Assembly (NCBI GenBank): GCA_001969505.1
Contig: LSSK01000201.1
Coordinates: 8,015 to 24,214 of the forward strand
DNA: 16,200 nt
Reading direction: 5' to 3'
From: Zancudomyces culisetae
Taxonomy: Eukaryota > Kickxellomycota > Harpellomycetes > Harpellales > Legeriomycetaceae
Shown here: positions 8,535 to 16,200 of the stretch, one piece after another
Position numbering within the stretch: position 1 is the stretch's first letter
How the letters are laid out: every line of letters starts with the position of its first letter
The notes under the pieces: generated by a model
Database searches by the model: none
Told to the model about the DNA's origin: nothing
What the model saw: only the letters and a program-made list of their open reading frames with translations
Made by a program: the position numbers and the translations under genes

Positions 8535-10268
8535 ATGAAAATTATTAATAATGACGGGAATGCATGCTTACTTAATCCAACACAGTTAACAAGCTCGGCA
8601 GACGAGCCCCTACAATCTAGGGTACAGCGAATGCTAATGACGCAGATAGTTCAACGATTAAAGGCGTTTGAGGGAGTTTTCGACAGGTTTCTTATAGGTC
8701 ACAAACATCTTGGAGTTATGAGCGAAAAGTTAATACGAGAATATGTAAAAAGAGATGTAGAACGAATGGTTCGGGAGAATAGAAACAACCCAGCCCAACT
8801 AAAGACGATAATTCGAACCTTTGGGCCTGTGCTATCCAACGGTGCAACGAACATAAAGCAAGATGTATATCTTTCACCTTCGCAGGTGCTTTGGGAAAAT
8901 TCCGAGACATCGCGAGTTGAAGAGGAGAGCGTGTGGGGAGGGATATTCGCGGAGAGTATTTCGAAAAAGGAGTATGAGTTATGCGGAGAATTTGTAGAGG
9001 AAAAGGAGCCATTGTTTTGTGGAGAATTGGATTTTGAAGACGAAGTTGAGGACGAGAATAAGGTGAAAGAAAAAGAAAACGAACGAGGGCGACACAGTGA
9101 GAGAGAAATTGATATTTCTGACGAAATATGTGGAGATGAAGAGGGAGAGGTCACAGCACGGGGTTCTGTTGAGCTCGATGTATTTAGTAGTTCCACGATA
9201 GAGGCAAACTCGACAGAGAGATGTCTCGATAGTGAGAACGAAGAGGAAAATAACAGCGATAACGAACATAATAGCGACAATAATAACGATAACGACAATG
9301 ATGATGAGACTACTTCACAGATAACAGTGTGTGATGATAACTACAGCGACAATGAAACCTATAACTATGGGCTGCTAAGTTATCAAGACATGCTCGGCAC
9401 AGGGAAAGGAACGCACGAATATTACCACGGAGGAAAAAAGGGCTCAAGAAGTTTTGAGGCCTCACTGATGCAACGAATGAACGAAAATTTGAGACCCGAG
9501 GCGGACGATCTCGGCGACAAAACACCGCGATCTGAGTCTTCAACAATACACGAATGTGAAGAGTTTCCAGTAGCGTTGTGCGAAGACAAAAGAACTGTTT
9601 TTCAACTTTTCACTAGTTTGGGAATTGATTGGTGTCGGTATTGCGGAACCACCGAAGGCATAAATTGGCGACCTGGCCCATGGGGAAAACGAACTCTTTG
9701 TAACAAGCACGGTTGTGACTATAAAGGATATGGTTTTGCCTCGAAAACTCCTCGACTTGATTTGCGTAGCTTTATTGGCGAAACAGTTGAACAGAGAATT
9801 ATGCCTGTGCTACAATCATATTGTTATGTCTGCCTATCCGATAAATCCCCTGAAGAAGACCCGTTGCTTTCATGTATTGGCTGTCCGAACTCTTATCATC
9901 TCAAATGCTACGAAAAATCTCATTCTACCCTTCCTTATAGCCAGCTTCCTTGGCTTTGTCATTCCGCTTGCAGAGATTCTTTTCGAAAAAAGCGCATCGT
10001 TGTCGAGCTTCAAAAAAGAAAACTTCCTTTTATGTGCTCTTCTTCTCTAAAAAGGTTCTCTTCGGAATCCTCAGATATTTCTCTCTCCCCTCCTGCCTCT
10101 TCTCTTTCTCCTGCCTCTCCTCCTTCTTCTCGGAAAAGGTCTCCTTCTACTTCTCCTGCCTTTGAACCTGAATTAAAATCCACCAGATCTCTTAAAAAGC
10201 GCAAATCTGGTCGTCCTCTCAAACTCTCTTCCAAAGGCCTAACCTCTGGAATTTGTCTGACCGGCTAG
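8535..10268 (+). CDS. GATA-type zinc finger and PHD finger protein
   Basis: This is probably a nuclear DNA- or chromatin-binding regulator. From ATG 8535 the frame gives 577 residues. Residues 24-100 look helical. An acidic, Asn/Glu/Asp-rich region covers about 155-275. A GATA-type finger follows: C367-X2-C370-X18-C389, with core WRPGPWGKRTLCNKHG. The usual fourth cysteine is replaced by His392, with Cys394 nearby. A PHD finger uses C430, C433, C447, C450, H455, C458, C475 and C479. The tail is Ser/Pro-rich (about 502-545) and ends in a basic segment with KRKSGRP, resembling an AT-hook. PHD fingers often read histone H3 tails; GATA fingers usually bind DNA, though the changed ligand leaves that uncertain. 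An open frame extends to 8475, but only from a TTG and across a likely splice acceptor, so I start at the ATG. An upstream coding exon cannot be excluded. Confidence 0.85.
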   Translation: MKIINNDGNACLLNPTQLTSSADEPLQSRVQRMLMTQIVQRLKAFEGVFDRFLIGHKHLGVMSEKLIREYVKRDVERMVRENRNNPAQLKTIIRTFGPVLSNGATNIKQDVYLSPSQVLWENSETSRVEEESVWGGIFAESISKKEYELCGEFVEEKEPLFCGELDFEDEVEDENKVKEKENERGRHSEREIDISDEICGDEEGEVTARGSVELDVFSSSTIEANSTERCLDSENEEENNSDNEHNSDNNNDNDNDDETTSQITVCDDNYSDNETYNYGLLSYQDMLGTGKGTHEYYHGGKKGSRSFEASLMQRMNENLRPEADDLGDKTPRSESSTIHECEEFPVALCEDKRTVFQLFTSLGIDWCRYCGTTEGINWRPGPWGKRTLCNKHGCDYKGYGFASKTPRLDLRSFIGETVEQRIMPVLQSYCYVCLSDKSPEEDPLLSCIGCPNSYHLKCYEKSHSTLPYSQLPWLCHSACRDSFRKKRIVVELQKRKLPFMCSSSLKRFSSESSDISLSPPASSLSPASPPSSRKRSPSTSPAFEPELKSTRSLKKRKSGRPLKLSSKGLTSGICLTG

Positions 10269-10526
10269 TTTGTGACCATCCGCATTCCCATCCCCATTTC
10301 CCTTCTCCTTTTGTATTTAAGGCCCTACTTCCCCTATACACCCTCCTCATTTTTTCCTTGCTTTAGGGTGAGGGGGGAGGAGTTGTTGGGCTTTTGATTC
10401 TATATATATTCATCTTTTGTTAATTACTCAACTTTCAAGTAGACATTTTATTTTTATTCCTTTACCTCACACTTGTTTAGCTATTGTAACATTATTTTCT
10501 TTTAAAAAATTACCTAAAAATATATC

Positions 10527-10532
10527 AATAAA
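10527..10532 (+). terminator. Possible polyA signal of the GATA/PHD gene
   Basis: AATAAA about 260 bases after the stop codon is the first exact match I saw downstream, followed by a T-rich stretch as is common near cleavage sites. Confidence 0.4.
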
Positions 10533-10729
10533 TGTTTTTTTCTTCTCTTTACTCTGATCGTCCTAGGCACGTTCCATTAAATAACCACCTAATTTTTATG
10601 GTCAGTACCAGTACTCAAACCAAACTGCTAAAACATTTTTCCCCTTTATATATGTATTATAGTGTATTTAATGAAGTAAATCACATAAAGCTACAAAAAA
10701 ATAATCTTAATTAATATGCATCTAACCAA

Positions 10730-10779
10730 CTCCCACCGTTCCTCTGGGGGCTCCATATGCATTGGGGGTTGATTCAAGG
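10730..10779. repeat. Short diverged repeat block, copy 1
   Basis: CTCCCACCGTT at 10730-10740 and CATTGGGG at 10760-10767 recur in the same order at 11435-11481, and both blocks are followed by a TTCAA/TTGAA segment. The spacing differs (19 versus 28 bases between the two words). The shared order suggests two old copies of one short dispersed element. Confidence 0.35.
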
Positions 10780-10973
10780 TTATATAAATCGTTAATTCAC
10801 ATACTGTACACTACAGAGTGATGTATTACAAATATATTTTTGATTGTATCTGAGCATTCACTTAGCTATAAAAATATCTTGATCATCTCCTAGAGTTATT
10901 TAGACAAACTGCTTCACTTTACAAAGTTATAGGATCCAACACTCATAGTCACAAAATAGGTATTTCGTATATC

Positions 10974-10994
10974 CAGTCACATTGTGTGTGACTG
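10974..10994. repeat. 8-bp hairpin CAGTCACA/TGTGACTG
   Basis: Perfect 8-bp arms at 10974-10981 and 10987-10994 flank the 5-base loop TTGTG. No T-run or gene context suggests a specific role. Confidence 0.4.
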
Positions 10995-11434
10995 TGTGAG
11001 CATGTACACTCAGCACAAATAACCATATTACAAAACCTTATTTAAAAAAATATCAAGTTGCTGGTTTTGTAGCTTTGATTTTCAAGCTAGCATATCCAAA
11101 CAAAGAACATCTAGTCTTAAAATATCCTATTTTTTTCTTTGCAAATGATAAAAAGACAATGTAGACACCACACCCTGGTCTAAATAAAGCATTTTTCTTC
11201 AAATATACATAATCAAATTATCTAATCTAAATAAAATAAACATCCATATCAAAAATCCAAAAAATAATACAAACCCAAGTGTTACTAGTATTACTAGTAT
11301 TATGATTTTGTAAGTTTTAGCTGTTAAAAAAATGCAAGATTAACTATTTTTATACAGCGGCCAGGGTCACACATTTGAGAGTAAATACAATCTCAAAACT
11401 AGAATAGTTTAACCTTGATAATTACACCAATATC

Positions 11435-11508
11435 CTCCCACCGTTGAAAGTGCTTGACAGAACCTCCACTAGACATTGGGGACTCGCACGTTTGAACCAT
11501 CTGTCCTA
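11435..11508. repeat. Short diverged repeat block, copy 2 (tRNA-like traits)
   Basis: The block shares CTCCCACCGTT (11435-11445) and CATTGGGG (11474-11481) with 10730-10779. It also has a closing pair GACAGA/TCTGTC around a T-arm-like GTTTGAACC, reminiscent of the 3' half of a serine- or leucine-type tRNA. It does not fold as a full tRNA, so a tRNA-derived SINE remnant is the most I would suggest. Confidence 0.3.
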
Positions 11509-11730
11509 TTGTTTTGGGACAGGCTATAAACATTATGATAGCAAAATAGCTTGTGTAGGAAATCAAAGATATACCAATTATGTATATTTCGTATGTTTGT
11601 AAAAATTCATATAGACAGCCATTATCTATCACGCATCCTCATCAGTGATGGATACTACCAAAACCTCTAAAGCACAAGGAGTGTGTAAAATACATATCTG
11701 TATATTTGCGGGTTTTTAACATTGCAGCAG

Positions 11731-11736
11731 TTTATT
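11731..11736 (-). terminator. Possible polyA signal of the secreted-protein gene
   Basis: On the minus strand this is AATAAA, about 100 bases past the stop codon at 11839-11841. Another AATAAA overlaps the last codons of the gene (11855-11860) and might act instead. Confidence 0.4.
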
Positions 11737-11838
11737 TTTAAATTTATCATGCAAACGAGCTGTATCTATAGTGCAAGTGTCGAATCCAATGAAAAAATAT
11801 ATAAAAAAATCTATTCTAGCAATTTAAAAGAAAGGTTT

Positions 11839-12561
11839 CTAAAAGAGAGAGAATTTTATTGATCTTGCGGCTCCACCAATACCAAGACCTGGGATATTCT
11901 TTGAAGATGTTAGGGACCTTCTAGATGCAATAAAACAGCGCCCTACACAGTTTGGTTTTGCACAAATTGTGACTCTTCCTCTTCCTTTTTTACCGTTGTC
12001 AAACTTTGCACTTCCAGTGGCTCGAATGTTATAGCAGAAATTAAGTGATAGAAATTTGACTTTGCTTGTTCCTTTGTAATTAACTTTGCTGAAGTGCTGA
12101 AGCTTCATTTTTGGCATAGGACGGCGGCGAATGGGACGACGGCGAATGGGACGACGGCGAATGGGACGACGGCGAATGGGACGGCGGCGAATGGGACGGC
12201 GGCGAATGGGACGGCGGCGAACAACAGGACGGCGGGCAGGAGGGCGACGGATAGCACGAGGAGCAGGACTAGAGCTGGGGGCGGAGGCGGGAGCAGAAGC
12301 AGCAACAGGGGCAGGAGGAGGAGGAGTGACAGAAGCAGTAACAGGAGCAGTAACAGGAGCAGTAACAGGAGCAGTAACAGGAGCAGTAACAGGAGCAGTA
12401 ACAGGAGCAGTAACAGGAGGAGCGATAGGAGTAGGTGCAGCAGCAGGAGCGGAGCTGACTTCTACTTGTTTAGTTTCGGAAACCTGAGCTGAGTCTGAGG
12501 TGCCGTACACACTGGCCATACCAATGCTCACACACAACATGCTGAATACGTAAAATTTCAT
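11839..12561 (-). CDS. Secreted repeat protein with beta/gamma-crystallin-like domain
   Basis: The 240-residue protein starts with a signal peptide (MKFYVFSMLCVSIGMASVYG), so it is probably secreted or wall-associated. Residues 35-100 are Ala/Pro/Thr/Val-rich and include six TAPV units and one TASV (51-78). Residues 115-149 are six RRRPI units and a final RRRPM, a strongly cationic block. The C-terminal 90 residues contain Cys176, Cys200, Cys205 and Cys209. They read like two Greek-key motifs: NYKG followed by FCYNI, then RVTICAKPNCVGRC followed by GAARSIKF, as in small fungal beta/gamma-crystallin-like proteins. That assignment is by pattern only. The ATG at 12561 is the only sensible start, about 100 bases after a TATAAAAG box. 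The gene has no intron. The cationic block could bind negatively charged wall polymers or membranes; this is inference. Confidence 0.8.
   Translation of the reverse strand: MKFYVFSMLCVSIGMASVYGTSDSAQVSETKQVEVSSAPAAAPTPIAPPVTAPVTAPVTAPVTAPVTAPVTAPVTASVTPPPPAPVAASAPASAPSSSPAPRAIRRPPARRPVVRRRPIRRRPIRRRPIRRRPIRRRPIRRRPIRRRPMPKMKLQHFSKVNYKGTSKVKFLSLNFCYNIRATGSAKFDNGKKGRGRVTICAKPNCVGRCFIASRRSLTSSKNIPGLGIGGAARSIKFSLF
12115..12219 (-). repeat. 15-bp coding tandem repeat (RRRPI, 7 units)
   Basis: Seven 15-base units encode RRRPI six times and RRRPM once. Units differ mainly at one third-codon position (GAC versus GGC on the plus strand), in two blocks, which indicates recent stepwise duplication. Copy number is likely to vary between strains. 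Confidence 0.9.
12328..12411 (-). repeat. 12-bp coding tandem repeat (TAPV, 7 units)
   Basis: Seven 12-base units encode TAPV six times and TASV once. The units are nearly identical at the DNA level (plus-strand AGTAACAGGAGC), so synonymous differences have had little time to build up. Confidence 0.9.
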
Positions 12562-12662
12562 TTTGCTTGGTTAGCTTTTGGTTTTTTTGTTTTTTTGTCT
12601 AGTATGTCTATTTTTGTTCTACTTGAGATACGTTTTTAACTACTTGGAGGAAATTGTAACCT

Positions 12663-12670
12663 CTTTTATA
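12663..12670 (-). promoter_or_regulatory. TATA box of the secreted-protein gene
   Basis: The minus strand reads GTATAAAAGAGG. The box is about 100 bases upstream of the ATG, which leaves room for a transcription start and an A-rich leader of about 70 bases. This is the best core promoter motif in the window. Confidence 0.6.
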
Positions 12671-15141
12671 CTTTCTTTTTCAAATCAAAACTAATGCAAA
12701 ATACCAATGCTTATTGTCTCAATGTTAAAACAAACTTTTTATTTATTATACCTACACAAGACTAGAATATCGAATCATAGCTACAAGTTACTGCATTAAT
12801 TCTAGGTTAAAAAATACAGCCCAAAAGTAAATGTGGTTTTCAAGTCCTAGACTCAGAATTGTATATCACTATTGATATTCATAAAAGTAATTCATGCAAG
12901 TGAGTTATTCTTTTTTTGTTCTACATTTATAGTACTAGATCAGATAAGTAAAAATAAAAATAGTGTGTGGTGTTCTTTTGCAATGAAGTAGCCCTAGCCT
13001 TGATTAATTTTCACCTCTAGAAGTTTGCCTATATTACAAGTATAACCCTCCTCTTATACGTTTTTAACAATCCTCTAGCAACCAATCTACGAGCTATAAT
13101 GGCTGATCAATAATTTTTGGAGAGCTCAAAAGCTTTGGTTCTAGCTAGCACTTAATCAGTATGCATTAATAATACGGGGATCCAGATTTTGCAGTTGGAT
13201 AAAAGGTTACTAACCATTTGCAATTAACAAGTAAAAGAACACGAGTGAGTGATTATTGGCGCAATAAGCTGTACTCATTTGAGGAACAAAAATATTTTTA
13301 GTAAGTCATTTTCCGGTTCTAAATGAACCACGGACTTTAAATATTACTAGTGAAAATAATACGTATTTGATTATTGTTATGTATTAAAGAGTTAGACTAA
13401 AGTACATTTTAACTATAGGACAACATAAAATAGTGAAAATAACCAAAATAATTAAAATAACTATTTTAATATTTAGATGGACTAGAATTCCCCTTCAGTT
13501 GTTTGGAAGTGATAATGCTCATATTTACCAAACGTTCCAACATTACATTAGCAGTATTAACAGTTATTATAATTAATTTCGTGTTCTTGATTAAATTTTT
13601 ATTTTTTTCAATTTTATATTTCATCTGATTCAAACCTTGATACATTCTATTGAAAATGAAGGATGGTTAGCCATACTGAAAAAAGGATATTCTTATTAAT
13701 TGCAGAGTAAAGTTTTGAGGTGTATTTCCGTACAGGTTCCATCGTGTTAGTATTGCTATTAAGGTTCTGAATTGTATTTAGTATATTAAATTATTCTTAG
13801 TTAAACTTTCGTGACCTCTGATGTTAATGATCAGCGGAGAGTTGTACTAAACATTATGTGATACAATTATGTGAGACCATAATGGTTTGAACTTGAATCG
13901 TATTTTCTCCTTTTCTGTCTCGTTTCTATCTATGAAATTAAATTTAAAGTATGTTATCAAACATTCTAAGGACTCTTATGTGAGTACTCTGAGTTTATTC
14001 CACACAACCCTGGTAGCATGTATTTTTTAAATTTTTATAATGTTTTATTTGTTGTCGAATATATTTACTCCCAGTTTATCTCGAACGCAGTTATATATCT
14101 TAGCTAATGTTATATTTATTTTTGTCAGTCCGTGGTCCAAAAGCGAGGTATCAGCTCCCTATTAGCTATGAATATTGCGAAATATAACTGTACATACGTT
14201 GCATATTGTTTACAACATGCTTTTTTTCAAATTCTGGACAACGATACTTCAATATGCTTTTCAACTCATTCCAATTTAGCGAACCTGCTATTTATTGAGC
14301 ATCAATTTGTTGAATAGACATATTGAAACAACCCTGTCTTCAAAGAAATACATAGTATTCCTGTATCTCGCTTTCTTCAACTCAACTGATTAAGCATGAG
14401 TTATTACTTGCTATTTTCTTATTTTTATCTAGCCGTGTAGAGACAAAAATTATGCTAGAGAGGTTAATATGTACCCTAAAAATGCTAAAACAGTGTATTG
14501 GATTTCTTCAAAGTAAAACAGGCGTCATTACTACAGATTTAGTAGGATTTAAGATGGTAGTGGTGGATATGATTTTATAGTTTCATTTCCTTCTGTTTCA
14601 TCTACATTTTTTATCACTTTGAATTGGGTTTTTACCTCATTTATGTAGGGAAAGATAGCTTTTAGAACAGGGAGCTCAGAGCTTTTTGTTTTTCAAAGTC
14701 TTTACACTTTATTTATAAAGCATTAATATTTATAAAAGACTGAATTATATTTATTAAACCAAACATTAAATAATAAATATTATTCTAAACTTTTTGAACA
14801 GAGCTTACAAACTGGTACAAACTAAAGTAGTATATTTAGAACAATTGGGTTTAGAATATTGTGGTAATTAATAAAGCACATTCAGATATTTAATGAAGTA
14901 AACCTTTTACATATTAACACACAAGTTATACAACACTTGAAGTTCTTATAATATTCTTTTACTAGTACCAAAACATGTTTTTATACATCAAAACCTCCAA
15001 CACCAGTTAAAAAAACATAGACAATAGAATAATAGAGTAGTGAATAGAATAAAAACTAAATGAAAAAGTGTATATTCCTGTCACTGATTGAACATTCAGT
15101 CAAGTTTGTTGATTTTAAAAAATAAGTCATTTCGAACTATG
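12671..15141. other. AT-rich intergenic region (about 2.5 kb)
   Basis: No convincing gene, RNA gene or intact mobile element is seen. A short open frame at 14132-14317 lacks support. GAACCACGGACT at 13325-13336 and its near reverse complement at 14127-14138 are the only longer inverted pair noticed. A direct repeat ATTATGTGA occurs at 13853-13861 and 13866-13874. Confidence 0.5.
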
Positions 15142-15147
15142 TTTATT
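15142..15147 (-). terminator. PolyA-like signal after the broken minus-strand frame
   Basis: The minus strand reads AATAAA just past the TAG at 15150-15152, where the end of a transcript would be expected if the adjacent frame was once a gene. Confidence 0.3.
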
Positions 15148-15149
15148 TC

Positions 15150-15501
15150 CTACTTTTTTATTCCATCGCTTTCATCACCACGACTACTACCACTGCTCCC
15201 ATTTTGGGTTTCAAAATTATGTCATGTTTGCAATTCTATTATTATTGTATCCACTCCTCACACGTGTATCGCTCTCAGAATTAGAATAGTATGACGATTG
15301 GAACACACCAGCATCGCTTTCCATTACACTCGAACAGTCACTATTATTAAATGCATTGGATAATGCTATATTTGGTTTGGAAATATCACTAGTAAAACCC
15401 TCACCGCTTGAACTGTATGCGGTATCAACGCTTTTCGTTCGGCTTCTTCCAGTTATGGGTAGTATTTTTTGAAGAGAAAAACCTAGTGTTTGGTTTGCCC
15501 A
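15150..15501 (-). pseudogene. Ser/Asn-rich reading frame with a frame break
   Basis: On the minus strand a frame is open from just after a TAA at 15502-15504 to a TAA at 15217-15219 (94 codons). It has no early ATG. Its composition is rich in Ser, Asn, Asp and Gly, with stretches such as VDTAYSSSGEGF and QSSYYSNSESDTR. Directly past the stop, a frame offset by one base continues in the same style (ETQNGSSGSSRGDESDG) to a TAG at 15150-15152, with AATAAA immediately after. Upstream of the first TAA the same frame also reads on for about 20 codons. This looks like the 3' part of a gene damaged by a one-base indel and a nonsense change, or containing sequence errors. An open frame of this length can also arise by chance, so confidence is modest. 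No family is recognised. Confidence 0.35.
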
Positions 15502-15778
15502 TTAGTCGTTATTTGGATAATTCGCGTTTTTTGTGATATGATACTTTGAACTGCATGTATCTATCTCTTAGGTGCCTTGGAATACCAGAAAACAAAAAAT
15601 ATTATTTATGCGTTTATATTGGGTTTTCGTACACATTTCTTATCAAAGGGCGGTCTACAGAAATCTCAATAAAGCCAGAAATTTATTGCGATATTCCAGT
15701 ATTCACCTAGTAATCCTGCTTTTTTTTACTATCATTTTTTACTTAGATAGTGCAATAACTCATAATTGTTTGAATTGG

Positions 15779-15784
15779 TTTATT
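15779..15784 (-). terminator. Possible polyA signal of the edge gene
   Basis: On the minus strand this is AATAAA, about 93 bases after the stop codon at 15877-15879. Confidence 0.35.
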
Positions 15785-15876
15785 GAAATTATGATATTGA
15801 TTAAAGTAGCGATTTTAAAATGGAGGTTAAAGGATAAGAAGATGAAGCTAATAACTAACAAATTAATTAATCGACT

Positions 15877-16200
15877 TTACTTGCATGGGCAAGTGCAACA
15901 CCCAGATGCCTGAACTGCTGAACTTGTGGTTGGTTTACTTGGAGATACTGGTGTGGTAGTAGTAGCCCTCATAGCTATACTGCTGCTTGAAGATGCTGGG
16001 GTACCACCACCTGCGGCTGGTGATGATCCTCCACTGCCATTAACAGTAATATTTGGTCTTGAATTCAACAAACTAATACCACTTTCGTAGTTTCCATTGA
16101 ATTCTGCAACTACTGGTGTTCCTGGTCCATAATTAGCTATCAACAACTTCTTTCCTGTATAACTACCACCATTCACTCCCTTGATAGCAACATCTGCACA
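15877..16200 (-). CDS. C-terminal part of a secreted protein, possibly LPMO-like
   Basis: The gene runs off the right edge. The visible 107 codons begin with CADVAI, enter a Gly/Ser/Thr/Pro-rich linker (about visible residues 60-98) and end in GCCTCPCK followed by TAA. CADVAI resembles the last strand motif (CADIAI and variants) of chitin-binding type-4 domains and AA10/AA15-type lytic polysaccharide monooxygenases, copper enzymes that oxidatively cleave chitin or cellulose outside the cell. The catalytic histidines would be in the missing part, so this is a tentative assignment from one motif plus the extracellular-type linker. The extra segment with YGPGTPVVAEF after the motif is not one I can place. 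An internal GTG at 16174-16176 is not a real start because the frame continues upstream. The C-terminal Cys cluster lacks a hydrophobic tail, so a GPI anchor is unlikely. Confidence 0.7.
   Translation of the reverse strand, partial: CADVAIKGVNGGSYTGKKLLIANYGPGTPVVAEFNGNYESGISLLNSRPNITVNGSGGSSPAAGGGTPASSSSSIAMRATTTTPVSPSKPTTSSAVQASGCCTCPCK

Larger units (their letters stand above)
10269..11838. other. Intergenic region between convergent genes
   Basis: No convincing gene is seen between the plus-strand GATA/PHD gene and the minus-strand secreted-protein gene. The first 100 bases are C/T-rich and then G-rich, presumably 3' untranslated. Open frames at 10532-10714 (+) and 11399-11632 (-) lack support; the latter overlaps a possible repeat remnant. 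A 9-bp tandem duplication TTACTAGTA lies at 11282-11299. Confidence 0.5.

Noticed and set aside
8699-9298. 199-codon minus-strand frame opposite the GATA/PHD gene
   Set aside because: Its Ser/Leu/Phe-rich sequence is the complement of the acidic, purine-rich coding stretch.
11457-11508. A complete tRNA gene
   Set aside because: The closing arms and T-arm-like segment are present, but the length and arm order do not fit any tRNA.
11399-11632. 77-codon minus-strand frame with a hydrophobic stretch
   Set aside because: Starts at GTG right after a stop, overlaps the possible repeat block, and no splice partners are clear. It could be an exon but I cannot support it.
12094-12492. Plus-strand frames (132 and 118 codons) across the repeats
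   Set aside because: Both are opposite-strand readings of the TAPV and RRRPI tandem repeats, which keep all frames open.
14132-14317. 61-codon plus-strand frame with a GTG start
   Set aside because: No ATG at the start, no motif, and a length common by chance.
15572-15913. 113-codon plus-strand frame overlapping the edge gene
   Set aside because: GTG start, AT-driven Leu/Ile/Lys/Asn composition, and it overlaps the 3' end of the better-supported minus-strand gene.
1-16200. CRISPR array, bacterial operon or rRNA genes
   Set aside because: No spaced direct-repeat array, no Shine-Dalgarno-led gene runs and no rRNA sequence were seen; introns and polyA signals show eukaryotic DNA.

Overview
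The window is AT-rich nuclear DNA from a eukaryote. It has spliceosomal introns (GTAAAT/GTAAGT donors, TAG acceptors), AATAAA signals after stop codons, a TATAAAAG box, and long gene-poor stretches with homopolymer runs. Secreted proteins with Ser/Thr/Pro linkers, a beta/gamma-crystallin-like domain, a possible chitin-binding LPMO tail and a GATA-type finger regulator suggest a fungus, probably an early-diverging (zygomycete-grade) one with an AT-rich, gene-sparse genome. That placement is inference; no rRNA or other diagnostic marker is present.

Layout, left to right. (1) 2-543 (+): a decayed protein-coding stretch with an in-frame stop and two frame changes, family not recognised. (2) 1310-2545 (+): a clear single-exon gene for the 26S proteasome ATPase Rpt3, followed by a polyA signal. 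(3) 3311-5046 (+): a three-exon gene I do not recognise. It encodes a 484-residue protein with a Tyr-rich N-terminus, a long polar middle and a Cys-rich C-terminal membrane anchor. (4) 5152-8490: over 3 kb without a convincing gene, holding a cluster of ACGCGT hexamers, an E2F-like site, G8 runs, inverted repeats and a (GTTTT)5 microsatellite. (5) 8535-10268 (+): a nuclear-type protein with a variant GATA finger, a PHD finger and an AT-hook-like tail. Its start lies just behind a likely 3' splice site. (6) 10269-11838: intergenic, with two short related blocks that may be remnants of a repeat. (7) 11839-12561 (-): a secreted protein with TAPV and RRRPI tandem repeats and a C-terminal beta/gamma-crystallin-like domain, with its own TATA box. 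(8) 12671-15141: AT-rich, nothing convincing. (9) 15150-15501 (-): a Ser/Asn-rich reading frame broken by a frame change, probably a damaged gene. (10) 15877-16200 (-): the 3' end of a secreted-type gene that runs off the window, possibly a chitin-binding type-4/LPMO-like protein.

The genes do not form a pathway. Rpt3 is housekeeping; the GATA/PHD protein is a likely chromatin or transcription regulator; the two minus-strand genes on the right look like extracellular or wall-directed products; the anchored protein is unassigned. Items most worth a second look are the ACGCGT cluster, the altered fourth zinc ligand of the GATA finger fused to a PHD finger, the symmetric exon of the anchored protein, and the two broken reading frames.
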